Origin: Pollenia angustigena
Lineage: Eukaryota; Arthropoda; Insecta; Diptera; Polleniidae
Length of the DNA: 64,000 nucleotides
Direction of reading: 5' to 3'
Assembly: GCA_930367215.1 (NCBI GenBank)
Contig: OV884056.1
Coordinates: forward strand, 198,317,310 to 198,381,309
Shown: positions 54,666 to 64,000 of the stretch, in pieces
Position numbering within the stretch: position 1 is the first letter of the stretch
Layout: every line of letters begins with the position of its first letter
The notes under the pieces: model-generated
Seen by the model: only the letters and a program-made list of their open reading frames with translations
Database searches by the model: none
What the model was told of the DNA's origin: nothing
Position numbers and translations under genes: made by a program

Positions 54666-55059
54666 TCGACGACTGCTGACGTCAATAGTAAAACATCAAT
54701 CCTTAAACCAAATTGTATTCTAACATTTGGTAGATCGAAATTTGCTTTCCTGAATGATTATCCATTTTAATTGATTTTACATGTTTTTTCCTTACTTCTG
54801 TTTTTTTCGTACTTTTGTCAAGAATTTTTCTTGAAGTCCATGTACATTTTTTGTTTGTTCATTTTGTCTTTTTCTTTTCTGTTGACCTTTTTCAGCACAA
54901 CTTGAAGGACAAATGTTCACATAGTGCTCGTGCCTTTTTTTTTCGAAAATCTGTTACTTCAATTTCGACATCTACATTTAATTTTTACTCTAAAATTCTA
55001 AGACAAAGCAGGTTGTCATTAAGGATAAATGTTTTGCGATTTGTATCTAGACCATTCTT

Positions 55060-55290
55060 TTAGTATTCCGATCGACTCAGAACCACTTTGTAAAGTTATT
55101 TAACGATGTCTATCCGTCCGTCTGGCTGGTTGTCTGTCCATGTTAGCCTTGTGCGCAAAGTACAAGTTCCATTTTGTATACAATTTGATCAAATATGGAC
55201 GTAGTCTATGCAAATGGTGAGAATCGGTCTATAATTTCACATCCAAATTAGACCCTTTGTGTCCGTAAGCTATCTAATTATGATGGTATT
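55060..55290 (+). mobile_element. H2 Helentron fragment
   Basis: TTCCGATCGACTCAGAACCAC, GATGTCTATCCGTCCGTCTG, GCCTTGTGCGCAAAGTACA and AATTTGATCAAATATGG follow the order seen at 2410-3030. Neither end of the element is present. Confidence 0.6.
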
Positions 55291-55670
55291 TAAATTAAAT
55301 TCGTCCCGAAAATATTTTACTGCAAATTAAATAAAATTCGAATCGGTTCACATTTGCTCAAAGCTCCATCCTTAAATAGCTTCAACTTCTTTTTTAATGT
55401 TAACATTTGTTAACAATTTAGCGACCGTGCCTAAAATCCCTTTAAGACAAAAACCCGTATGGATGTTAATATCTAGAAAATCTCTTACATATATGTATTT
55501 TAACCTAATAAGGTTTTTTTTTTTAAATTTTGTTTCTAAATTGTTGAATATTTTGTTTTCAAATTAGCAATTTTGGATTTTTTTAGGGCATATTTTAAAA
55601 TTTTTACTGCATACTTAATGCACATCAAACACGCTTTTTAGAGCAAATTTCTGGTTTCCCTGGTGATTAA

Positions 55671-56548
55671 AATATGCTAAAATGTAAAAAAATTTAATTT
55701 TGGTACGCCCCGTTTTCCTAATAATTCTCCGCCAACAAGCTAAAAATTAAAAACTCAACAAATCGGTTACGTTAGGATTTTGCCTAGGTGCTTAACTTTA
55801 TACAGGCCATCAGTGGGCTTCAAAAAGCTCTGAATAGACAAAAAAAGAGGAACACACAAATGAGGAAATTATATTTATATAGAGGATTTTTTATTGCTTG
55901 CAAAGAAAAGTAAGTTACAAACTAAAATTATACTGTAACTCATGAACCCCTTATAGCGAAGATGTTTGCACTCTTTCTCATCCAAAGCTGTAGCAAGGAT
56001 CATTGTAAGTATGTTATGCTGCAGTGCACATGTCTTCATAACGGGCAATAGCAAAAAAAAAAAAAAAAAAAAAAAAAACAATAGAAAAAAACATTTTGTT
56101 TTCACTTTTTTCGAATAACTTACAGGGACTCATAATTTTTCACTATTGGGGTATTCACAATGTGTGCTATCATGTTTTTACAATGGTTGACAAATATTGT
56201 TGTTGCTTTGTAAATAAAAAGTGTCTCAAATTACTAGAACTTTATTTGCTATCTTTATTGTGCTGTCGTAACTTATCAGAAGAGTCATGCGCTGAGCGGC
56301 TGATCCAAGCCGCATTAGTTTCTGTAAGCCGTCGATGGTATAATTGTATCCGGCTTACATCTGAATTTAACCTGCGGCTAGCAATTTTTGTAACAAATCA
56401 CTTGCGGCGTCAAATTAGATCGGCTTATGACTCTGATGTTTGGCAAACAAACAAAATAAAATTTATTTGTGATTTGCGCCTTAAATTTGCAAAATAGTCA
56501 GGTAAGATCTAATTTAATTTATTAATTAATGAAAAATTTTGAATATAA
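55671..56548. other. Spacer with poly-A and an unexplained open frame
   Basis: A run of about 27 A is at 56053-56079. A 133-codon open frame (56096-56497, plus strand) has several Cys/Leu-rich stretches and ends DLRLKFAK. It shows no motif I recognise and is probably chance or a decayed TE. Confidence 0.35.
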
Positions 56549-56550
56549 TA

Positions 56551-57375
56551 CAGTATTATTCGGATATAAGAACATTTCATATAAGAACAAAACGCTTATA
56601 AGAAACATTTTCAAAAACACCATGTCTTTTTTGCGATTTTTCTAACAAAAAACGTTTCATATAAGAAAAGCGCTTATAAGAAAAAAACTGATAAAAGAAC
56701 ATTTTTCTTAAACACCAAAATCACAAAACGTGTAGAAAAAGAATTTATATAAGAAACTTCCAATGGCAACACAGAATTTATGTAGTTTGCATGGACAACT
56801 CTGTTTTCTGACAGTTTTACAACAAGAACTAAGTTTTTTTTTACTTTTAAGCACGCGTTACTCGCTTTTTCGCAGCATACACAGTTGTCAAAAAAGTAGA
56901 ATCTGTGTAGTTATACGTAGTAAGTTACATGTACAAAAGTGTAGATGCCTTGAGGCTAAAAGTAGGTTTACTTTGTACTTTTGTAAGCGTCTCAAGCAGC
57001 GTTCGAACAAATCAGCTGATTTTGACAAAATAAATTTTATTTTTACTTGTGCAGCTGCTGCATAAAAAGCGTTGCATGTAACTTGAAACGTAGAACGCAT
57101 GTAAGGTTATAAAAGCATGCGCTGCGTGGAGGCGAAAAATTTTTGTCAGCCTTTTTTTTTTCATGAAGTTTTACGTTTATTATAAAAAAAAATTGTCAGG
57201 TGATGACCCTATGTATCAAAAAAAGAGACAAAAAACCAAAATATGAAAGTTTTATGCCCATAGCTACTTATATAAGAAATAAGTTTCTTATATAAAATAG
57301 TTGTATATAAGAAAGAAACGCTTATAAGAAACTTTTTTCCTGGATTTTTTAAGTTTCTTATATCCGATAAATACG
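56551..57375. mobile_element. pogo-like element, CAGTATTATTCGG end
   Basis: CAGTATTATTCGGATATAAG at the left and, inverted, CGTATTTATCGGATATAAG at the right are flanked by TA (56549-56550, 57376-57377). The word CTTATAAGAAAC/GTTTCTTATA recurs about ten times in the outer 150 bp at each end. The middle (56760-57110) is GC-richer, with no recognised frame. Confidence 0.7.
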
Positions 57376-57729
57376 TATTAATTAACCTTCAGAAGGAAAT
57401 AATTCCCAGTTTCTATGTGTTAAAATTGTTGAGTTAAATACATTCAATTTATAAAGTATCACTATCCAGTGTGACACAAAGAATGCTGAAGAACGCCGTA
57501 GCGGGCCAGAAAATGCATTACATTCTGCTGGTGTCTAATAATTGTAAATTTTTCTGTACATAAAATATACCTCATTGCTTTCCAACGGAAGGCTAAGGTA
57601 AAATGTAACAAGAAAATACAATATAATAGTCTGGTAGTGTATAAAGTCATTTCTGAAAAATTGAAAGGAATAGGACTATTACAAAAAGAATAAATAGAAT
57701 AAATTCGAAAAATGAAAAAATGTTTAATA

Positions 57730-58624
57730 AAGAGTGGTTAAATTGTAAGGGCCGATGTTGAATGTGAACCACACCTAAACGCCAAGCTTTTTTCCGAATT
57801 TTTTTTACATTTCTCTATTTCAGACTTACTCAACAACTCAACGTGTTAAAGTTATCCAGACTTATTTCGAAAATGGGCGTTTAAATCAAAATGCATTTCG
57901 AGCACTTCGTGATTTTTTTCTTGCACCTCAGTGGCTTTGTAATAAGCAGAATTGCCGCATTTGGGCGAATGATAATCCAAGAGTGATTGTCGAAAAACCA
58001 ATGCAGCCACAAAGAGTGACTGTTTGGTGCGGTTTATTGGCTGGCGGCATCATCGGGCCGTATTTTTTCCAAAATGAGGCCGGTCAGGCAGTTACTGTGA
58101 ATGGGGTTCGCTATCGTGAGATGATAACGAACTTTTTATGGCCCGAATTGGAAGATATGGATGTGGACGATATGTGGTTTCAGCAGGACGGTGCCACTTG
58201 CCACACAGCTAACGAAACAATGGCTCTTTTGCGCAACAAATTCAATGGCCGTGTTATCTCACGTAATGGCGATGTCAATTGGCCGCCAAGATCATGTGAT
58301 TTGACACCGTTGGACTTTTTTCTTTGGGGTTATTTGAAAGAAAAGGTGTACGTCGATAAGCCAGCAACAATTCAAGAGCTAAAGGATGAGATAATTCGGC
58401 ACATTAACGGCATAGAACCTCCATTATGCCTCAGGGTCATCGAAAATTTGGACCATCGGATGGAGGTGTGCCGCCGTGGTCGCGGCGCCCATTTGGCCGA
58501 TATTTTGTTCCATACATAATTGAATAATACCAATATATCATAAGAAAATAAAATTACAATAATTTCCCAAATAGTTTGTGTTTTATTCAAAATCCACATC
58601 GGCCCTTGAAATTTAACCACCCTT
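57730..58624 (+). mobile_element. DD41D mariner, clean deletion derivative
   Basis: Ends AAGAGTGGTTAAATTGTAAG and, inverted, AAGGGTGGTTAAATTTCAAG are flanked by TA (57728-57729, 58625-58626). At 895 bp it lacks about 400 bp of a full mariner. The relic at 15312-16090 is of the same family. Confidence 0.85.
57840..58519 (+). pseudogene. DD41D mariner transposase, internally deleted but open
   Basis: One frame runs without stops to 58519. It starts near TTQRVKVIQTYFENG (first helix-turn-helix), passes FRALRDFFLAP and joins directly to NKQNCRIWANDNPRVI. Next come TVWCGLLAGGIIGPYFFQNE, VNGVRYREMITNFLWPEL, MWFQQDGATCHTANE (second Asp) and NWPPRSCDLTPLDFFLWGYL (third Asp, 41 residues later). It ends GAHLADILFHT. 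The second DNA-binding helix set and the first catalytic Asp block (SDEAHF, seen at 15312) are deleted. With one catalytic Asp missing it cannot transpose itself, though its TIRs could be mobilised by a full-length relative. Confidence 0.8.
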
Positions 58625-58668
58625 TATAATATAAAGTAACCTTCAGAAGGAAATAACCCCCAGTTTCT

Positions 58669-61073
58669 ATTTATTTTTTATATATGTTTAAAATCAGCTG
58701 ATTTAAATTCAAAATAGCACATTGAATTATGATGGTTGCTTACAACAGTCGTATTTTGTCATGTTATTATTTTCAGACATATGACTTTATGACACCTTCT
58801 GAATTCCCCATATATGTATTCAGCAAAGTTGTAGCCAAAAGCTGTTGGCAAAAACTAGTGAAATCATATTAAGAGGCCCCACCTTTTTCAAAAATTCGTC
58901 AAATTTAGTACACGGCCTTACAACCGGTTGTTAATACCATCGAATCTTTACTGTCTAATCCCTGTGTTTTTTTGCACTGTTGCACTGTGTTTTAATACAA
59001 ACATAATTAACTCGCCTAAAAGCCGTTGTAATATTTTTCAGATTTTTTGCTAATAAATTGTTTTAATTTTGAGGATTTTTTGAATAGTGTGCAAAACTTT
59101 GTCTTGACAAACGCATACAAAGTTCATGCATCATAAAATTTTGCAAAAAACTGTTATCATTTGCTCCAGTCGTAAAAATATTTCTCTTTTTAGGTTTTGT
59201 ATATTTTTATATATTTATTCCCATCCTTCCAAATTGGAGCATAGAGCCATTACAAATGTTTTCCATCTTTTATTTGCTTATCAGTTTTATTTCATTCCTG
59301 GACTACCCCGTTGCCGCTACTTTAGAATCCAACTATCTTCTCCACATGTGGGCGGGCCTTTCTCTTCTTATGGTACCCTGGTGATTCCCTACAATGGCTG
59401 CCAGTGTTGTGAACATAGTGGCTTACGTGGTGTGTTTTGTAGCCAATTCCACTTACTTTTGACTATTTCGGTGCGTAGAGATACTTGATATATCGCTCTC
59501 CATATAATTGGTAACTTGGCCAAATTATCAATTCTGACATCGATGAACTTGTAGTTAGTGAAGAAAGCAGAGGAAATTTCCAAAAAATCTTGGGAATAGA
59601 ATGGGAATTTTCATACCAAATAAAATCGTAGCCCCAGGTGGAAAATTTCGATTTTTAGTGTTACTTAAATAAGTCTAATTTGTAACATGCATATTTTCAC
59701 ATAAACTTAAAACACTTTTTTCTTCTTCAATGACAACGTCCTAGACCACATTTTTTTTTTTTTTTTTTTTTTTTTAACATGAGACATCCAGACTATGGAC
59801 AGGTAAATTAAATATTTGTATCGTTGTCACTTTTTTATCTTGCTGCAGTTTATTTTATTTAATAAGCATTTTTTTCTTTGATTAAGTTTATATGCTGTTA
59901 GATATTGAAATACAATTAACCTGATTAGTTGTTAAAAAGCGGAAAACCTCTTCAAAATAATAAGTGCATACAAACGTTCGAAAGCGACAGGCCAACAGAC
60001 AGAAGTGATTAAAAGTAAAACAACAACGACGGCAACAGTAACAACAAAATAAAAAAAAAAAAAAAAAAAAAATCTGACGATCTGACAATGACGTTGTTTA
60101 GTGGTGGTGAGTGATATCTGGGTAAAGTCATGCGTATCAACATCATTCAAATAACACATTTTCCTGTATAATTTTTATTCGATTTTTTTTTTTTTTTGTT
60201 TTTTTTTTTCGAAAATAGATTTAATAACATGACGCATGCTAACACCATTGACAGACCGACATACAATTTACTATTATTATTAAGCTAATTTTTTTTTGTA
60301 ACTTTTTTGAGATGCTGTTTTAGCTGTTAGGAGTTTGTCTTTACTGTCTTTGAAAATCTGTCACGTTATAACAACAAGTGCGTGTTTTACTACAGTTTTT
60401 TTTTTAATTTAATTTTTTTGTTTTATTTTTTTTTGGTTTAATCAAAACATGTTGTTTTTTTTTCTTATGATCGCAAAATTTTTTCTTTCTGTAACATGTA
60501 ACAGCGGGCTTACATTATTTATAAACTAAATTTTATTATGGAAAATTTTATTTACTATAATTGACAAATATACGAGGAGAAATTTTCCCATAAAAAAAAA
60601 AAAAAAATCAAATCAAATCAAATTGGCTGCAAACTATAAACAAATCAAGTTTGTGTCTTAAGTCTTTTGTTTTTATTAAACTAAATTTTTAAAATTGCTA
60701 TAAAATTTAATTGGAGTTATTTAAAGTTAAGTCTGGGTGCACATATGTTAAATATTGTGATTATTTTTTTAAGGGGAAATTAAAGATAAAACAAAAAAAG
60801 CAATGCTATAAAAATAGTGCTATAATTTTTTATTTTAAAAATTAGATTAACAATTTTAACTGAATTTATTTGTTAGACATAAAAATATAGACGTTTTTCT
60901 TCTAAATGTCCTCAATGTGAATATTGTACATATGTTGTATAAGGTTTATTTGCTTTGACTACGAATAAACATCAATACGATGCCTCATGCAGGTTCCAAG
61001 AATGTGTTTTAAAAAAAAACAAAAACAGTGGATAACACAATAATATTCTTCCTAAAACACACTTTACAATCAT
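58669..61073. other. Long AT-rich stretch, no gene recognised
   Basis: About 2.4 kb. Poly-T near 59751-59775, poly-A near 60049-60070, and ATCAA repeats near 60608. A 120-codon open frame (59126-59488) over slightly GC-richer sequence shows no motif I know. A TCTGGGTGCACA near 60732 resembles a hairpin-MITE end. Possibly host intron or intergenic DNA. Confidence 0.4.
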
Positions 61074-61077
61074 TTAA

Positions 61078-62905
61078 CCATTATTAAGTTTTTATCTATA
61101 TTAATAATTTACCTGTAAGCCCGAATTGATCCCGTGTGTCCATATGGGCACAAAAATAAACTTTTGCAAAAATAGTCAAAAAATGCAATCAAATTTGTTT
61201 AGAATATCGGTACCACCTATTGTTGAGTTGTTAGGAGGCAACGTTCATTATGGCGAACTTTCAGTTCAGTTGTTCAAAGTTTGAGAAAAGCAGCGCAGCA
61301 GCAAAAGTGTGTAAATTCAAAAACAACAAAAAGTAGGATATTTTAAGATGAAGGAATAAGTACTGCTTAATGTTTGTTTATACATTATTATGAATCATAA
61401 AAGTTTTGATGAATAAAACAGTTTAAAGGTTACTTAAAAAACCAAGCTGTGACTTTTTAAAATTATGTTGTTATAATGTATATATTTAAAGAATATAATA
61501 GGTGTGTTCATATGAACACACGGGTACAAAGCCAGTAAAAATAAATATTAAACAAAACATATTTTTTGCTTTATTTCACTTATTTCTGGACGATTTAAAA
61601 GCAAATTGACGCTAGAAACAAATGGGTTTGCACTATTTTGAAAAGTTTGGTAGTGTAGATGAAGGTGGCTAAAACAATGTGCATACCATTCTTTTGTGCC
61701 TTCAGAAAATAAAGGTTATTTTTGTGAAGAATATGACGCTAAATTCGAACTACAAGGTATTCCTGATGATGTGTGCCCAAAACAACTTAAAGCTTATTGT
61801 GAAACCCTATTAAGAATTAGACGTAGGCCATCAACAATAGATAAGCTGCATAACTGTCAAGCTTCTTCCACGATTCTTCCTCAATAACCAACTATAACAT
61901 ATTTATGCACGGTGTAAATCGAATGGACCAAAATGTATCCGTTTATAGAACATCCCAATAGGGAAGCGAACTGACCCAAAAGTAGTCCCGTGATAGGTAT
62001 TTGCTGGAAGAGTCCAGTTCTAGTTCTAGGGTTGTCATTGAAGGGGATGAATTGACAACATTAGACCATCCAACATCTATTCTCAATGAACGTGTTTAGT
62101 GTCAGTTACTGCAATGTTAATTACACAACAATTTCTACAATTAAATTTAAGATCCAAATTTTAGAAAGTCCCAAAAAATGTGTCACACCACCGGTGATTA
62201 CTGTACTGTTCTTCATATCCTGTTAAGTGGTTGGTTCTGCTTTCACTGGTCACGAGATCTTTATTTTTGTACTTGTTCTATTTTCACAAATCCCAGGACC
62301 AGTCTGTTGGACCAATTGACACAAATTTCCTGCAGGGATCATACAGAGGACTGAAATGGTGGCAACTAATTTTTTCGTGGCTGAATAATACCGTCCAAAA
62401 AGCTCGGCAGATGTCCCGAAAAGAACACTCAAAATGTCACAGATTGGGTTGAAAAAAAAAGTTTGAGAAAAGTCACAACGTCCAGGTTATCAGTGAACAG
62501 AAACATGTAGGAACAGCCAAACGACATTATTTTTTGATGGTTGTGGTCACTATGTTGCACTCATTGAAAATAAAATACGTTGTGCTTAGGAAATCTGCAA
62601 ATCAAATGGTCGAACAACATCTATCAAATGCGTAAAATGTTTTATATGATACTACAAAACCTACAAAACACGACTTATTTCTTAAAAAATACCTTACAAT
62701 GTACTCAAATGCAAAATAAATAATTATTTAAAAAAAAAAAACATCCATATTTGTACCCGTGTAGCCATATGGACACACAAGTTTTCTCCACTTTGCATTT
62801 CGGACTGTTCTAAAAAAGTTTTTTTTTACAACAATCTGAACCTTATTACATTATTTATGTCAACCAAAACAAAATTTTTTACAAAAAAAGTTCTGGTACA
62901 ATTGG
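61078..62905 (+). mobile_element. piggyBac-like relic, borders tentative
   Basis: TTAA precedes CCATTATT at 61078 and follows CCAATTG-type sequence at 62905; this is the best TTAA pair seen but the TIRs are weak. Palindromic words GTGTCCATATGGGCAC (61138), GTGTTCATATGAACAC (61505) and GCCATATGGACACAC (62755) occur near the presumed ends. The interior codes for piggyBac-like remnants. Confidence 0.45.
61696..62460 (+). pseudogene. piggyBac-like transposase remnants
   Basis: The frame from 62231 gives DQSVGPIDTNFLQGSYRGLK and KWWQLIFSWLNNTVQKARQM. It resembles the piggyBac block with DQ...YR...RGKKWW...LFxWxxDxxxxNA near the C-terminal side of the catalytic core. An earlier 63-codon frame (61696-61887) has NKGYFCEEYDAKFELQG, of uncertain place. 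Stops separate them, and the catalytic Asp blocks are not found. A diverged inverted copy of part of this region is at 42484-42960. Confidence 0.5.
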
Positions 62906-64000
62906 TTAATAACACTAAATGCCACTGCAGTCTACTGTGCGTATATGACGCATAACAAATGCCAATATTATACATATTATGACGTTCGTCATTAAATTGA
63001 TGTCACTTTTTGCCTCAATCTGGTGTTAGGGCATCATCAATTTAAAGATGCATTTTTCTATAAGTGTTTAGCAGATGAATTCACAAATATATTTCCTTTT
63101 TTTCCATTTACATGTATCTAATTATAATTTTGAGAAATTTAATTAATTTTTTTTAATTAACTAACACATGTAAAAGCCCCCCGCACTCAAAACCCATAAG
63201 CGTTTCTTTCTTTTTTATGCATAACAACAATTATTTTCTTTTTTTTTTTGTATGTAATTTCATTATTTCTGTTGCGTTTAATTTAAAGATAAGATTTATC
63301 AGCAACAACATCATGATTATTTAGTGAACAAATCAACAACATTTCATAATTTAACTTTTTGTTGTTTTTTTTTTATCAGCTGTCTTAAATTGCTGCTACA
63401 TGTTTTAAGTCAGGGGTTTACCTTAAACATTGTTTATTTTTATTTTTTTGTTAAATAACACCTACACACGAGATTTAAAATGAAAGACGGCAACATGTTT
63501 TTACCAGCCGACAACATTAAAGTGTGGATAATGTGCAAGAGATCCCCAACAAAACATTAACAAAAGAAATAATGTTTAGTAAAGTTTAATGAATTAAATG
63601 AAAAAGGAGAAAAAATAAAAGAAGAAAGACTTTTTCCTGGCTAATGATTTGTACAATTGGCCTTGCAATGTTGGTGGTATTTTTGAAACCTTTAAAATAT
63701 TTTAAGATAAAGATTTATTGGTGGTCCCTCATATTACCAAAAAATAGACACAAATCATTATTACGTTAGCTTACTAAAGTATAATCAATTAAGAACTGCT
63801 ATATAACACTGTGTCATTGCCTCTTTTTAACTGTAAATATAATAAGATCAGCTGACATTTCTTTAATAGTAGACATTTTGTTGAATGTCGATTTTAGAGT
63901 ACAACAAGGATTCTCCTTTGAAACAGGTTCAAAGAGTTAATTGAGGTGATGCTTGTTTGCACAAACGTTTAAAGCAAACATTTTGAATATTCAAGATGCT
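62906..64000. other. AT-rich stretch to window end
   Basis: About 1.1 kb of AT-rich DNA with poly-T runs. No frame of known family, no terminal repeat and no RNA motif was seen. Confidence 0.45.

Larger units (their letters stand above)
54133..55662. mobile_element. hAT-type element with GCATATTTT repeats
   Basis: TSDs GTTATTAA (54125-54132) and GTGATTAA (55663-55670) match at 7 of 8 bases. Ends are CAGGGAAACCA and TGGTTTCCCTG. GCATATTTT-like words recur between 54240 and 54360 and near 55595. A tRNA-like repeat (54548-54665) and an H2 Helentron fragment (55060-55290) lie inside. No transposase motif was recognised. Confidence 0.8.
57384..58668 (-). repeat. GAAAYTGGG repeat copy split by a mariner
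   Basis: Minus-strand units start TAGAAACTGGGGGTTATTTC (58668) and again TAGAAACTGGGAATTATTTC (57415), as direct repeats bracketing the unit. A mariner (57730-58624) inserted at a TA inside the AAACATTT...TATAATATAAAG junction. The middle holds a 62-codon frame (57462-57650, minus) also found at 18529-18717. Confidence 0.7.

Noticed and set aside
56096..56497. 133-codon open frame as a possible host gene
   Set aside because: No recognised domain, no splice or promoter context that I can support, and composition like the surrounding AT-rich DNA. A frame this long can arise by chance.
59126..59488. 120-codon open frame over a GC-richer patch
   Set aside because: Tested by eye on both strands for LINE, transposase and common host motifs without a match. 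Kept only as a spacer note.
1..64000. Bacterial-style operons, CRISPR arrays, riboswitches or terminators
   Set aside because: The composition, TE content and lack of packed genes show eukaryotic nuclear DNA. No such feature was seen.

Overview
The window looks like a piece of insect nuclear chromosome, most likely from a fly (Diptera). The sequence is strongly AT-rich, has no bacterial-style gene packing, and is full of transposable elements (TEs) of dipteran type: DINE-1-like Helentrons, DD41D mariners, Jockey-type LINEs and Gypsy-type LTRs. I recognise no host protein-coding exon, rRNA or functional tRNA. The stretches between TEs are AT-rich and could be a large intron or intergenic DNA. 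The genus cannot be decided from what I see.

Left third (1-12300): MITEs, a Helentron-like element (2316-4279) carrying two nested MITEs, and a run of hAT-type elements, each with an 8-bp target-site duplication (TSD): 5950-7286, 8124-9099, and 9114-10693 with another at 9569-10338 nested inside it. A 7.4-kb Russian doll follows at 12308-19735. A non-autonomous hAT is split by a second hAT, by a piggyBac-like element that contains a mariner, and by a third hAT that holds broken transposase pieces and smaller repeats.

Middle (20150-36750): a mariner nested in a mariner (22010-23611), a 452-bp near-perfect palindrome, a tRNA-derived SINE, a 5'-truncated LINE with a poly-A tail (26330-27735), and a LINE with a long open endonuclease-reverse transcriptase frame (29433-31979). 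A Gypsy-type solo LTR (33668-35278) has intact ends and an ATAT TSD but contains a 5'- and 3'-truncated Jockey reverse transcriptase frame.

Right half (36750-64000): pogo-like elements, further DD41D mariners (two copies share one internal deletion), a mariner relic split by a MITE with perfect 28-bp ends, a Tc1 relic, a second LTR of the same family interrupted by a MITE, a second copy of the 12308-type hAT (52169-53750), another hAT (54133-55662), and a piggyBac relic near 61-63 kb. Long stretches (43.8-45.9, 50.5-52.1, 58.7-61.0 and 63-64 kb) hold only AT-rich sequence.

The theme that recurs is architecture. Many non-autonomous elements here share short termini but fill their interior or subterminal zones with copies, in both orientations, of a short word private to each family. 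Nothing in the window forms an operon-like or co-operating gene set; the only coding capacity seen is that of selfish elements, nearly all of it broken.
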